Positions 8,552 to 17,756 of a DNA stretch of 64,000 nt are shown here, one piece after another (the stretch's first letter is position 1; each line of letters opens with the position of its first letter). The position numbers and the translations under genes were made by a program. The notes beneath the pieces were generated by a model. It was not told the DNA's origin. It saw nothing but the letters and a program-made list of their open reading frames with translations, and ran no database searches. The stretch is from HGM13233 sp900762805 (GTDB lineage: Bacteria; Bacillota; Clostridia; Oscillospirales; Ruminococcaceae): contig CALKMA010000015.1 in assembly GCA_937993755.1 (NCBI GenBank), positions 13,941 to 77,940 on the forward strand. The letters run 5' to 3'.

Positions 8552-10924
8552 ATGAGTGAACTCAACCGATATGCCGCGCGGCTGGAATTTGACAAGGTGT
8601 GCGCCGAGGTGGCGCATTACGCCGTGTGCGCGCTGGCAAAGGAAAAAATCATCGGGACCGAGCCGGTCTCCGACCTCATGCAGGCCGCCGAACAGATGGC
8701 CGCTACGGCGGCGCTGACCGCCGCCATCGGGAGGAACGGCGTGCCGTCTCTGACTGATGCCGGTGAGCTGGCCCCTATCGCGGTGCGCGCCGAAAAGGGC
8801 GGGCTGCTGTCAATGCCGGAGCTGCTGCGGGTGCGCACGGCCCTCAAAAACGGCCGCACGCTGCTGGCGTGGAAGCCGGAATACGCGGGCGAGGAGCTGG
8901 AAAAGCTGTTTTTCCCCCTCTACCGCAACGACGCCTTTGAGCGCGTTATCGAGCAGTCGATCCTGAGCGAGACCGAGATGGCCGACACGGCCAGCCCGCG
9001 CCTTGCCGAGATCCGCCGCAAGATAGGCCGCGCCGAGCAGTCGATCCGTGAGCGGCTCGACAGCATCGTCAAAGGCTCGGAGCAGAAGTATTTACAGGAC
9101 GCTGTCGTCACCATGCGCGGCGGCCGCTTTGTGGTGCCGGTGCGGCAGGAGCACAGAAACGAGCTGCGCGGGCTGGTGCATGACGTTTCCTCAAGCGGAT
9201 CGACCTATTTCATAGAGCCGGAGGCCGTTGTCGAGGCCAACAATACCATCGTCGCCCTCAAGGGCGAGGAGGCGGCCGAGATCGAGCGCATCCTCTATCA
9301 GCTCTCGGCCGAGGTGTCGTCCTTCGCCGATCGGCTGCGCATCAGCGCCGAGGCTGTTATTGACATCGACGTCTGTCTGGCCAAGGCGCGGTTCGCTGTC
9401 GCCTATGACTGTACGGTCCCCGCCATCCGCGAGGACGGCTGCATCCGCCTTGTCAAGGCGCGTCACCCGCTCATTTCCAGGAATAAAGTTGTACCCATCG
9501 ACGTCGCCATCGGCGAGGATTACCGTATGCTGGTCGTGACCGGCCCCAATACCGGCGGTAAGACGGTCACGCTCAAAACGGTCGGCCTGCTCTGCCTGAT
9601 GGCGGCCAGCGGCATGATGATCCCCGCCGCCGAGGGCAGCGAGGTATCGGTTTTTGACCATGTGCTGGTCGATATCGGCGATGAACAGAGCATCGAGCAG
9701 AGTCTTTCGACCTTTTCGGGACATATTCGGAATATAATCGAGCTGCTGGCCGTCGCTGACGACCGATCGCTGGTGCTGCTGGACGAGCTGGGCGCCGGCA
9801 CCGACCCCGCCGAGGGCGCAGCGCTGGCCACTGCCATCCTTGAACGCTTCCGCCGGCTGCGGTCGGTCACGCTGGCTACCACCCATTATGGCGAGATCAA
9901 GCTCTATGCGCTGGAAACCGACGGCGTGCAGAACGCCAGCTGCGAGTTCGACGTCAGGACGCTCAGCCCGACCTATCGCATCACCGTCGGCATCCCCGGC
10001 CGGTCGAATGCTTTTCTGATCGGCGAAAAGCTGGGGCTTGATTCCGCCATCATTGATGAGGCACGCGGCCTCATGAGCGGTGAGAGCCGCCGGTTCGAGG
10101 ATGTGCTGTCCGATATCGAGCAGATGAAGAGCGAGCTGTCGGAGCGCATCCGGCAGGCCGACGCCCGCGCCGCCGACGCTGCGCTGGAGCTGAAGCGCGC
10201 CAAAGAGGAGAGCGCCCGTCTTCGTGTCCGCGCCGAAAAGGAGCTGCAGAATGCCGAGGCGCGTGCCCGTCAGCTGGTGGGCGACGTGACGTCGGGTGCC
10301 TACCGTCTGCTTGATGAGATCAAAAAGCTCGACCGGGAGAAGGAGAAGAATACGCGCGAAGCCGCCCAGCGCGCCCGCGCCATTGCCAGAAACGAGGCCG
10401 CGCGCCTCTATGATCTGGCCGACGGCGGCGCCGTTTCGGAGGATATCGAGGAATATGAGCCGGTCGAGGCCGTCAAGGTGGGTGACATGGTTATGCTCAG
10501 GACACTCGGCCGCCCCGCCCGCGTGCTGACGCTGCCCGACGCCGCCGGCAATCTGGAGGTGGCCGCCGGCAGCATCAAGAGCCGCGTCAGCCTGTCGCAG
10601 CTGGGCCGGCTGGAAAAGACGCCCGGCAAAAAGCGCAGCAGCGGCTACGATGTTGACGCGAAAACGCTGTCGCGCGCCGTGCCCGACGAGATCAACCTCA
10701 TCGGTCTGACGGCGGCCGAGGCCAGCCTGGAGACGGAACGGTATATCAGCACCGCCATCATGGCCGGACTTGGCACCGTGCGCATCATTCACGGCAGGGG
10801 CACCGGCGCGCTGCGCGCCGCTGTGCAGCAGACGCTGCGCCGCCTCGGCAAAAAGGTCAAGAGCTTCCGCCTCGGCCGCTACGGCGAGGGGGAGGACGGT
10901 GTGACCGTCGTGGAGCTGAAGTAG
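8552..10924 (+). CDS. mutS2: Endonuclease MutS2
   Basis: 790 residues. A helical core precedes the MutS ATPase, with Walker A GPNTGGKT at residues 331-338 and the LDELGAGTDPAEGAALA block near 409-425. A long coiled coil follows (about 510-620), then a KOW-like segment and a C-terminal Smr domain with IHGRGTGALR from residue 746. The protein acts on recombination intermediates and, in other species, on collided ribosomes. The Smr motif usually written LDLRG reads INLIG here (residues 714-718), discussed as a finding. It closes the phoH-era-recO group. Confidence 0.93.
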   Translation: MSELNRYAARLEFDKVCAEVAHYAVCALAKEKIIGTEPVSDLMQAAEQMAATAALTAAIGRNGVPSLTDAGELAPIAVRAEKGGLLSMPELLRVRTALKNGRTLLAWKPEYAGEELEKLFFPLYRNDAFERVIEQSILSETEMADTASPRLAEIRRKIGRAEQSIRERLDSIVKGSEQKYLQDAVVTMRGGRFVVPVRQEHRNELRGLVHDVSSSGSTYFIEPEAVVEANNTIVALKGEEAAEIERILYQLSAEVSSFADRLRISAEAVIDIDVCLAKARFAVAYDCTVPAIREDGCIRLVKARHPLISRNKVVPIDVAIGEDYRMLVVTGPNTGGKTVTLKTVGLLCLMAASGMMIPAAEGSEVSVFDHVLVDIGDEQSIEQSLSTFSGHIRNIIELLAVADDRSLVLLDELGAGTDPAEGAALATAILERFRRLRSVTLATTHYGEIKLYALETDGVQNASCEFDVRTLSPTYRITVGIPGRSNAFLIGEKLGLDSAIIDEARGLMSGESRRFEDVLSDIEQMKSELSERIRQADARAADAALELKRAKEESARLRVRAEKELQNAEARARQLVGDVTSGAYRLLDEIKKLDREKEKNTREAAQRARAIARNEAARLYDLADGGAVSEDIEEYEPVEAVKVGDMVMLRTLGRPARVLTLPDAAGNLEVAAGSIKSRVSLSQLGRLEKTPGKKRSSGYDVDAKTLSRAVPDEINLIGLTAAEASLETERYISTAIMAGLGTVRIIHGRGTGALRAAVQQTLRRLGKKVKSFRLGRYGEGEDGVTVVELK

Positions 10925-11434
10925 AGCCTGCCCTCCCGCAGCGGTTCCCCCGCGGGACAGGCTGTCAGGAGGCTGCCGCACCGTGTGCCTGCCGTGTTCA
11001 AGGCGGGCGCGGCCGTTTGACAGTCCGAATGACCGGCGGCGTCAACCGGCAGAAGGCGCTTTTTGCGTCCGAGGCCAAGGCCGGCCGCAGTGCGCGGCCC
11101 TTGCTTTCAAGGCGGATCCGGCCGTTTAGCGTCCGGCAGATGCCCCGTGAGGTTTGCCTGAGAACAGAATACCAGCGCCCCGCCGGCTTTTGCCGGCGGG
11201 GCGCTCTCTGATATACGGCTGTTTGTGGCTTCGGGGTTTCCGTTGCGGAGCCCTCCTGTGTCGCCTCGGCTTTTTTCGGCGCGGCGGCCGCGTTCCGATA
11301 CCCGTTCGGATTTTGCAAAACGGCCACCGGCTCCATGCGGCTTGGAGCTTTCTCATAGCGCGGCGGCCGGCTTTTGCGCGGTGCGGCGGAACAGGCGCTG
11401 CCGTTTGACAGGCTGCCGGAGCGGCGCTGTCCGC
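10925..11434. other. Intergenic stretch with a terminator hairpin
   Basis: No supported gene. A perfect 14-bp inverted repeat with a TTTT loop lies at 11,174-11,205 and could end transcription of mutS2. The rest is GC-rich, with loosely repeated GGCGG and GGCCGTTT words. Confidence 0.5.
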
Positions 11435-11935
11435 CTATTCCTCCAGCTTGGCGCGGATATAATCGGCCACGGCGTCGGGCGGGATGCCGAGTGCCTGCGA
11501 GAATTCCTCATTGACAAGCGACTCGGCCAGCTTGAGCAGCGAAAGGTCGGCCTCCGGCAGCCGTCGGCCGCGTGCGGCCAGCTCGGCCCGGCGGAGATAA
11601 AGCCGGTGGATGAGCAGCAGCAGCTCGCCGGTGATGCCGCCGCGGGCGATCTCGGTGTAGCGGCTCTGCCGCTCGGCGCGGTTGTCGATCCAATCGACCT
11701 GACGCCCGCGGACGTCGGCCAGCATGGCGTCGATCTGCTCGTGCGTTAAGACATGCCGCAGCTTTTCCAGCAGCTTTTCGCTATCGATCGGCACATACAG
11801 CCGCGAGGTCTCGACACGGTTCTGCTCCAGCACATAATAGGTGCGGCCGGTGCCGGGCAGCTCGCAGATGTCTGTGATGCGGCAGATACCGTTGCTGCCG
11901 TAGCTGACGGTATCGCCAATGGCAAATTGCTTCAT
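11435..11935 (-). CDS. CarD family transcriptional regulator
   Basis: 166 residues. It begins MKQFAIGDTVSYGSNGICRI, the CarD/Mfd RNA-polymerase-interacting fold, with VYPNHGIG replaced by SYGSNGI. It continues with YYVLEQN and a helical C-terminal half of the CdnL type. CarD-type proteins bind the polymerase beta subunit and stabilise open complexes. The ATG at 11,935 follows AAGGAGGATATC, so the longer upstream frame is not needed. It is transcribed away from tldD. Confidence 0.88.
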   Translation of the reverse strand: MKQFAIGDTVSYGSNGICRITDICELPGTGRTYYVLEQNRVETSRLYVPIDSEKLLEKLRHVLTHEQIDAMLADVRGRQVDWIDNRAERQSRYTEIARGGITGELLLLIHRLYLRRAELAARGRRLPEADLSLLKLAESLVNEEFSQALGIPPDAVADYIRAKLEE

Positions 11936-12000
11936 GATATCCTCCTTGCACAGCTCCCCAAAGGGGCGCGGGCCAACACGGTCCAATCCTTCTAATATTC

Positions 12001-12029
12001 ATTATAGCTGATTTTACAAAATATTTCAA
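12001..12029 (-). promoter_or_regulatory. Sigma-A promoter for the carD-like gene
   Basis: Read on the minus strand: TTGAAA (12,029-12,024), a 17-base spacer and TATAAT (12,006-12,001), 66 bases upstream of the start codon. Confidence 0.7.
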
Positions 12030-12191
12030 AGGCCGGCGGGCGAAAATTTTACGGATAGCCCCAAACGCCGTCGGAGGGAAAGGAAAACGGCGGGCGGGGA
12101 GAGGCAAAAACGTCTGCGGGATGCCGCGGAGGGGCGGAGCAGTACAGCGGCCAAAGGAGAAGGGACCTCGGCCTGACTCCCGCCCGGCGCC
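12030..12191. other. Intergenic region between divergent carD and tldD
   Basis: GC-rich non-coding DNA lying between the two divergent promoters at 12,001-12,029 and 12,192-12,220. I see no operator-like palindrome. Confidence 0.4.
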
Positions 12192-12220
12192 TTGTATTTT
12201 TTGGGCGGTTACGGTATAAT
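12192..12220 (+). promoter_or_regulatory. Sigma-A promoter for tldD-tldE
   Basis: TTGTAT at 12,192-12,197 and TATAAT at 12,215-12,220 with a 17-base spacer, 50 bases before the tldD ATG. Confidence 0.65.
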
Positions 12221-12270
12221 AGGCTCAATCGTAATGTACCGGCCGCCGTCGGCGGCCACAGGAGGATACT

Positions 12271-13701
12271 ATGCAAGTACCGTCAAGTGCTTATTTACAG
12301 CGCGTCCGGCCGCTTCTGCAGGAGCTGCTGGCGGCGCTCGACGCGCAGTTTGCCTGCGCTTCCATTCTGGCGCAGGACAGCTATGCCAAGCACTATTCCG
12401 TCTCGGCGCGCGGTGTCACAGCTGCCGAGGATGACCTTTTCACCGCCCGCGGCTTTGTCGTGCGCGTGCAGGACGCCAAGGGCTGCGGCGAATATTCCTT
12501 CAATCATATCGACCGCGCGTCGATCCCGGCCATTGTTGACCGCATCAGCCGCGAGCTGCTGCCGCTGTCCGAGGGGCTGCCGGCCGGCATCGGGTATATC
12601 GAGCGCACACTGCCGGCGGGGGAAAAGCTGTCCTTTGTAAAATCGACTGCTTATGAGATCGACCCGGAGACGCTGGGAGATCAGACCATCATCGAGCATC
12701 TGACCCGCGTCCGTGAGGCCGGCAAGGCCGAGGACGGGCGCATCCTTGACTGCCAGGCCAACGCCGTCTACCAGAAGATCCACAAGATATTCCTGTCCAA
12801 GGACAGGGAGCTTGAGCAGAATATTCTCTGGACGTCGGGCAGCGTCATGATGTGCGCCAGCCGCGGGGAGGAGATCAAGATCAGCTACCGCGGCTTTTCG
12901 GCGCTGGGCGGGGCTGAGGTGCTCGACGAAATGGACGGCGCCGTCGGCGGCATCGCCAAGACCGTCCTTGAGCTGCTCGACAGCCAGCCCATCACGCCGG
13001 GCGAGTACGAGTGCATCTGCACACCGTCGGTCACCGGCATGATCGTGCATGAGGCCTTCGGACACGGCGTTGAGATGGATATGTTCGTGAAGGACCGTGC
13101 GCTGGCCCGTTCCTTTGTCGGTGAGGTCGTGGCCTCGCCGCTGGTCACGATGCACGATACGCCCTGCGCCGCCGACGAGACGGGCAGCTATTTCTTTGAC
13201 GATGAGGGCACGCCGGCGCGCGATACCGTCATCATTGAAAAGGGCGTGCTCAAGCGCGGCATCAGCGACCTGCTGAGCGCAGCCGCGCTGGGTACTGAGC
13301 CGACCGGCAACGGCCGCCGCGAGAGCTTTGAGCGCAAGGCCTACACCCGCATGACCAACACCTATTTTGAGGGAGGCACCGACCGGGTGGAGGATATGAT
13401 CGCCTCCGTTTCCTACGGATTTCTGCTTGACGAGCCGTCAAGCGGCATGGAGGACCCCAAAAACTGGGGCATCCAGTGCATGGTCAGCTATGCCCGCGAG
13501 ATACGCGACGGCAAGCTGACCGGCCGCATCTTTTCGCCCATCGTGCTGACCGGCTATGTGCCCGATCTGCTCAAGTCGATCACCATGATGAGCCCCGCCG
13601 TCAGGCTGGAGGGCGGCGGTATGTGCGGAAAGGGCTACAAGGAATGGGTCAAGGTTTCGGACGGCGGACCCTATATCAAGGCGAAAATCAGGCTCGGCTA
13701 A
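12271..13701 (+). CDS. tldD: TldD-type metalloprotease subunit
   Basis: 476 residues with the active-site motif HEAFGH at residues 260-265 (HExxxH, specific to TldD). TldD is the catalytic half of the TldD-TldE heterodimer, a zinc protease that degrades unfolded peptides. In enteric bacteria it removes the leader of the peptide antibiotic microcin B17. The ATG follows AGGAGGATACT. tldE begins 12 bases after its stop. A link with the modified-peptide cluster at 55.9 kb is conceivable but unsupported, since that cluster has its own protease. Confidence 0.93.
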   Translation: MQVPSSAYLQRVRPLLQELLAALDAQFACASILAQDSYAKHYSVSARGVTAAEDDLFTARGFVVRVQDAKGCGEYSFNHIDRASIPAIVDRISRELLPLSEGLPAGIGYIERTLPAGEKLSFVKSTAYEIDPETLGDQTIIEHLTRVREAGKAEDGRILDCQANAVYQKIHKIFLSKDRELEQNILWTSGSVMMCASRGEEIKISYRGFSALGGAEVLDEMDGAVGGIAKTVLELLDSQPITPGEYECICTPSVTGMIVHEAFGHGVEMDMFVKDRALARSFVGEVVASPLVTMHDTPCAADETGSYFFDDEGTPARDTVIIEKGVLKRGISDLLSAAALGTEPTGNGRRESFERKAYTRMTNTYFEGGTDRVEDMIASVSYGFLLDEPSSGMEDPKNWGIQCMVSYAREIRDGKLTGRIFSPIVLTGYVPDLLKSITMMSPAVRLEGGGMCGKGYKEWVKVSDGGPYIKAKIRLG

Positions 13702-13713
13702 GGAGGCAGTTCT

Positions 13714-14985
13714 ATGTTTGAAAGGATACAAAGCATTCTGAAAGAGCTCGGTATCGAGCATTCCATCATCCGCCGCCGTCATATCGAGACAGCTGAGCTG
13801 TTCTTTATCCGCAAAAAGCTCGATATGCGGCGCATCAAGGACACAACGGTCTATCCGGTCTTTCTTTATCATGACTTTACCGACGGCGGGGCGGCCATGC
13901 GCGGATCGAGCGAGGTGCTGCTTTCGCCCGATATGAGCGATGAGGAGCTGCGCCGCACGCTGGCCGACGGCTACCGCGCCGCCGCCCATGTGAAAAATCC
14001 GACCTATGAGCTTTACGCCGGCAAAAAGGAGGAGCCTGTCGCCGTGACCTCGACGCTGGCCGGACTGCCGCTGGCCGAGAGCGCCCGCCGCATGAGCGCC
14101 GCGCTCTTTGCCCCCGACACGCGGGACGACGCCTTTCTGAACAGCGCCGAGCTGTTTGTGACGCGCACCGAGGTGGCGCTGGTGTCGTCGGCCGGCGCGG
14201 AGGTCGGCTTCACCAAGTACAGCTGCAACGGCGAATTTGTGGTACAGTGCCGGCAGCCCACCGATGTGGAGCAGTATTTCAGCTTCTCCTATGACGGGCT
14301 TGATGAGGCGGCGCTGACTCAGAAGGTCGCCGAAGCCCTCTCGACGGTGTGCGACCGCGCGAAAGCCTCTGAAAGCCCCAAGGCGGGCAGCTATGATATC
14401 GTGCTGTCGGGCCGGAGCCTCTGCGAGCTGCTGCAATTTTATCTGACGCGCGCCGATGCGTCGATGGTGTACGCCCATTATTCCACCTACCGGCCGGGCG
14501 ACGCCGTGCAGGGCGAGACGGTGACCGGCGAAAAGCTCGACATGACGGTGCTGCCGCGCACGCCCTACTCTGTTGACGGCATCCCCATGGCCGAGCGCCC
14601 GCTTATTGAGGGCGGAACGCTGCGCTTCCTGCACGGCGCCACCCGCTTCTGCCGCTATCTCGGCACCGAGCCGACCGGGTCGTACAGCCGCATACGGCTG
14701 GGCTGCGGCACCGTTCCCTTTGATGAGCTGAAAAAGGGCTGCCTTTACCCCGTCAGCTTTTCGGACTTCCAGATGAATGCGCTCGATGGCCGCTTCGGCG
14801 GAGAGATCCGGTTGGCCTATCTCTTTACCGATGACGGCGTTAAGCTGCTGACCGGCGGCTCGGTCAACGGCAGCCTGCTGGAAAAGCAGGGCGGGCTGAC
14901 CTTCTCGACCGAGCGCTATACCGACGCCGACTATACCGGGCCCTTTGCCGTGCGCATTGCCGGCGTGAGCGTGTCGGGAAAATAG
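13714..14985 (+). CDS. tldE: TldE/PmbA-type metalloprotease partner subunit
   Basis: 423 residues with the PmbA/TldE fold and no HExxxH, as expected for the non-catalytic partner. The ATG follows TAAGGAGGCAGTTCT. In the C-terminal half, conserved blocks include DMTVLPRTPYSVDGIPMAERPLIEGGTL-like and TGSYSRIRLG segments. It is cotranscribed with tldD and would form the closed heterodimeric peptide chamber. Confidence 0.9.
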   Translation: MFERIQSILKELGIEHSIIRRRHIETAELFFIRKKLDMRRIKDTTVYPVFLYHDFTDGGAAMRGSSEVLLSPDMSDEELRRTLADGYRAAAHVKNPTYELYAGKKEEPVAVTSTLAGLPLAESARRMSAALFAPDTRDDAFLNSAELFVTRTEVALVSSAGAEVGFTKYSCNGEFVVQCRQPTDVEQYFSFSYDGLDEAALTQKVAEALSTVCDRAKASESPKAGSYDIVLSGRSLCELLQFYLTRADASMVYAHYSTYRPGDAVQGETVTGEKLDMTVLPRTPYSVDGIPMAERPLIEGGTLRFLHGATRFCRYLGTEPTGSYSRIRLGCGTVPFDELKKGCLYPVSFSDFQMNALDGRFGGEIRLAYLFTDDGVKLLTGGSVNGSLLEKQGGLTFSTERYTDADYTGPFAVRIAGVSVSGK

Positions 14986-15369
14986 CGGCAGGGATGTTGA
15001 TGGGATAAGCAGCACTGCTCAGGCACCATGGGCTGAGGGCAAGCCGGTGCTTCAGGAAGATAAGCATGGGTAAAGCCAAAGGGCCGAAGCGATCCCGCAT
15101 CAATGAGTTCACCACGCCTGCCTGTTTCCTGCGTTTTGCGGGAGCAGGCGGGCGTGTCTTCGCCGAACGTGAAAAATCCGCCCATTGGCAGCGCACGACA
15201 GAGCAGGAGCAGGGGCTTTTTTGCGGGAGGGCACTTCTTGATCTGCGGGGCGGGGGTGTCAGGCGCCGGCGGTTTCCGAACTTCTTTCCCGCAAAAATTT
15301 ATTTCATGTTTACATTCCTGCCACACTTATAGTATAATATTAAAGATTATAAAGTGGAGGAGTGGTGCT
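14986..15369. other. Intergenic region between tldE and ruvC
   Basis: 384 bases without a supported gene. Short open frames of 70-90 codons cross it but have no ribosome binding site and no recognisable content. The right end carries the ruvC promoter. Confidence 0.5.
15309..15338 (+). promoter_or_regulatory. Sigma-A promoter for ruvC
   Basis: TTTACA at 15,309-15,314 and TATAAT at 15,333-15,338 with an 18-base spacer, 31 bases before the ruvC start codon. Confidence 0.7.
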
Positions 15370-15858
15370 ATGCGTATCCTTGGGGTCGATCCCGGCTATG
15401 CCATCGTGGGCTACGGTGCCCTGGATGCCCGTGCCGGCCAGCTTCGTGTACTGGAATACGGCGCTGTGACGACGCCGGCGCACACACCGCTGACCGACCG
15501 CCTCAACACCATCTATACCGATATGCGCGGCATCATCGACCGCGTCAGACCCGACTGCATGGCTATCGAAAAGCTGTTTTTCGGCAACAATACCACCACG
15601 GCCATCGCTGTGGCCGAGGCGCGCGGTGTTATCCTGCTCGCCGCCAGTCAGGCGGGCCTGAAGCTCTACGAATACACACCGAACGAGGTCAAGCAGGCTA
15701 TCGTCGGCTATGGCAAAGCCGAAAAGCACCAGATGATGGAGATGACGCGTATTCTTTTGGGACTGCCGTCCATCCCGCGCCCCGATGATACGGCCGACGC
15801 CCTTGCCATGGCCGTCTGCTGCGGCCACAGCGTTGCCTCGCCCATGTACAACCAATGA
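15370..15858 (+). CDS. ruvC: Holliday junction resolvase RuvC
   Basis: 162 residues beginning MRILGVDPGYAIVGYG, with the first catalytic Asp at residue 7. It also has the MAIEKLFFGNNTTTA block and the C-terminal DDTADALAMAVC acidic pair. The ATG at 15,370 follows TGGAGGAGTGGTGCT. An open frame continues upstream but adds only non-conserved sequence. RuvC cuts Holliday junctions moved by RuvAB, which are encoded 200 bases downstream. Confidence 0.95.
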   Translation: MRILGVDPGYAIVGYGALDARAGQLRVLEYGAVTTPAHTPLTDRLNTIYTDMRGIIDRVRPDCMAIEKLFFGNNTTTAIAVAEARGVILLAASQAGLKLYEYTPNEVKQAIVGYGKAEKHQMMEMTRILLGLPSIPRPDDTADALAMAVCCGHSVASPMYNQ

Positions 15859-16058
15859 CAGCGACGCCCGCGGCTCGGCGGCTTGTCTGCCCCTGTGCCG
15901 CGCCATCGCCCGACCATCGGCCGCCGGCCGAACCATATGGGCCGGGCATCCGCCCGCTCCGGCAAGCACGGCATACGGCCCCGGTATGACAGCCGCCTGC
16001 GGCCCAACGATACGGACGCCCGCCGCCCGATGATCCGATTTCTGAGAGAGGAACCCCT

Positions 16059-16649
16059 ATGATCTATTCATTGACAGGCAAATTGCTGAGCCGGCAGGCT
16101 GACCGCGCCGTCATCAGCTGCGGCGGCGTCGGCTTTCTGGTCGCCATGCCCACCACGGCGGTGGCCGAGCTGGGGCAGGAGGGCGATACAGTCTCGGTCT
16201 ATACCTATCTCGATGTAAAAGAGGACAGTCTCGATCTCTACGGCTTTCTGACCGAAAGCCAGCTTGACTGCTTCAAAATGCTTATCACCGTGTCGGGCGT
16301 CGGCCCCAAAATGGCGCTCGGCGTTCTGGCATTATTCACGCCGGATCAGGTCGTGTCAGCCATCGCGACCGGCGATTATCACGCCTTCTGCGCCGTTTCG
16401 GGCATCGGAGCGCGGATCGCCCAGCGGCTGGTGCTTGAGCTGAAGAGCAAGGCTGCCGCCCTCGGCACGGCCGCCGAGCTGCCGGCGGCAGCTTCGGGCT
16501 CGGCCGCCGCGGAGGCGGCCGCGGCGCTGGTTGCCATGGGCTTCACCCGCAGCGAGGCTGCCGAGAGCCTGTCGGGCCTGCCTGACACCGGCGACGCCGG
16601 CGAGCTGATCCGCGCCGCGCTACAGCGATACGACGAAAGGAAGGGATAA
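16059..16649 (+). CDS. ruvA: Holliday junction branch migration protein RuvA
   Basis: 196 residues. An N-terminal OB fold (MIYSLTGKLL...GGVGFLV) is followed by helix-hairpin-helix motifs (TVSGVGPKMALGVL and VSGIGARIAQRLVLELKSK), then a flexible Ala-rich linker and a C-terminal RuvB-binding domain. RuvA binds the four-way junction and recruits RuvB. The ATG follows GAGAGGAACCCCT. ruvB starts 3 bases after the stop. Confidence 0.95.
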   Translation: MIYSLTGKLLSRQADRAVISCGGVGFLVAMPTTAVAELGQEGDTVSVYTYLDVKEDSLDLYGFLTESQLDCFKMLITVSGVGPKMALGVLALFTPDQVVSAIATGDYHAFCAVSGIGARIAQRLVLELKSKAAALGTAAELPAAASGSAAAEAAAALVAMGFTRSEAAESLSGLPDTGDAGELIRAALQRYDERKG

Positions 16650-16652
16650 GCC

Positions 16653-17702
16653 GTGCAGGAAGTTGAATTCAGCCGCCTTGTTGAGCCGGAAGAGATTCCT
16701 GAGGATCGTGAGTCCGACGCGGAAAACTCGCTGCGCCCCAGAACGCTCAGCGAATATGTCGGGCAGGACAAGGTCAAGGAAAACCTTTCCATTTATATGC
16801 AGGCCGCCAGAAAGCGCGGCGAGCCGCTCGACCATGTGCTGCTGTATGGCCCGCCCGGTCTTGGCAAGACGACGCTGGCTCACATCATGGCCAATGAGAT
16901 GGGCGTCGGCATCCGCATCACCAGCGGGCCGGCCATCGAAAAGCCGCGCGACCTCGCCGCCCTGCTGACCAACCTGCAGGCGGGCGACATCCTGTTTATC
17001 GATGAGATACACCGCCTTTCGCGCGCTGTGGAGGAGGTGCTTTACCCCGCGCTGGAGGATTTTGCGCTCGATATCATCATCGGACAGGGGCCGTCGGCGC
17101 GCTCCATCCGTATGCCGCTCAAGAAATTCACGCTCATCGGCGCCACCACGCGCGCCGGTCAGCTGACCTCGCCGCTGCGCGACCGCTTCGGCGTCATGCT
17201 CAAGCTGGAAATGTACTCGCCGGAGGAGCTTACCACCATCGTCAAGCGGTCGGGGAACATCCTCGGCATTCCCTGTGAGGAGACCGGTGCCTACGAGATC
17301 GCCTCGCGCAGCCGCAGCACCCCCCGCATCGCTAACCGGATGCTGCGCCGTGTACGCGACTTTGCCGAGGTGCTGGGTAACGGCGTCATCACGCGGGAGA
17401 TCGCCTCCGAGGCGCTCGGCCGCATGGATATCGACGAGCTGGGGCTTGACGCCACCGATCGCCGGCTGATGCACGCCATCGCCGAAAAGTACGGCGGCGG
17501 TCCGGTCGGGCTGGAGACGCTGGCCGCCATGCTGGGCGAGGAGGCTGTGACGCTGGAGGATGTCTGCGAGCCGTACCTTATGCGGATCGGCTTTCTGTCG
17601 CGCACCCCGCGCGGCCGCTGCCTGACCGAATCGGGCTTCCGGCACATTGGTCTGGCCCGCCCCGGCGCCGTCTGCGAATGTGACCAGACCTCTTTATTCT
17701 GA
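16653..17702 (+). CDS. ruvB: Holliday junction branch migration ATPase RuvB
   Basis: 349 residues with a GTG start after GAAAGGAAGGG. The P-loop is GPPGLGKT at residues 66-73, Walker B ILFIDEIHRL near 113-122, sensor GATTRAG, and a C-terminal winged helix ending in FLSRTPRGR. RuvB forms the hexameric motor on the RuvA-junction complex. It forms an operon with ruvA, with ruvC just upstream. Confidence 0.96.
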   Translation: MQEVEFSRLVEPEEIPEDRESDAENSLRPRTLSEYVGQDKVKENLSIYMQAARKRGEPLDHVLLYGPPGLGKTTLAHIMANEMGVGIRITSGPAIEKPRDLAALLTNLQAGDILFIDEIHRLSRAVEEVLYPALEDFALDIIIGQGPSARSIRMPLKKFTLIGATTRAGQLTSPLRDRFGVMLKLEMYSPEELTTIVKRSGNILGIPCEETGAYEIASRSRSTPRIANRMLRRVRDFAEVLGNGVITREIASEALGRMDIDELGLDATDRRLMHAIAEKYGGGPVGLETLAAMLGEEAVTLEDVCEPYLMRIGFLSRTPRGRCLTESGFRHIGLARPGAVCECDQTSLF

Positions 17703-17756
17703 TTTCTTACGCTTTATACTATTATTCAGAACGCTGCAAAGCAAAAGGAGAAAACT

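Noticed and set aside
9191..10981. 596-codon minus-strand frame opposite mutS2
   Set aside because: Codon-phase shadow of a GC-rich gene. mutS2 is unambiguous on the plus strand.
12271..14985. TldD-TldE as the maturation protease of the peptide cluster
   Set aside because: TldDE can process RiPP leaders in other bacteria, but it lies 41 kb away in a housekeeping setting and the cluster encodes its own peptidase. There is no sequence evidence of a link.
13438..15015. 525-codon minus-strand frame opposite tldD/tldE
   Set aside because: Shadow of tldE and the tldD 3' end, with His/Arg/Gln-rich composition.
15066..15332. 88-codon plus-strand frame before ruvC
   Set aside because: No ribosome binding site or family content, and it overlaps the ruvC promoter.
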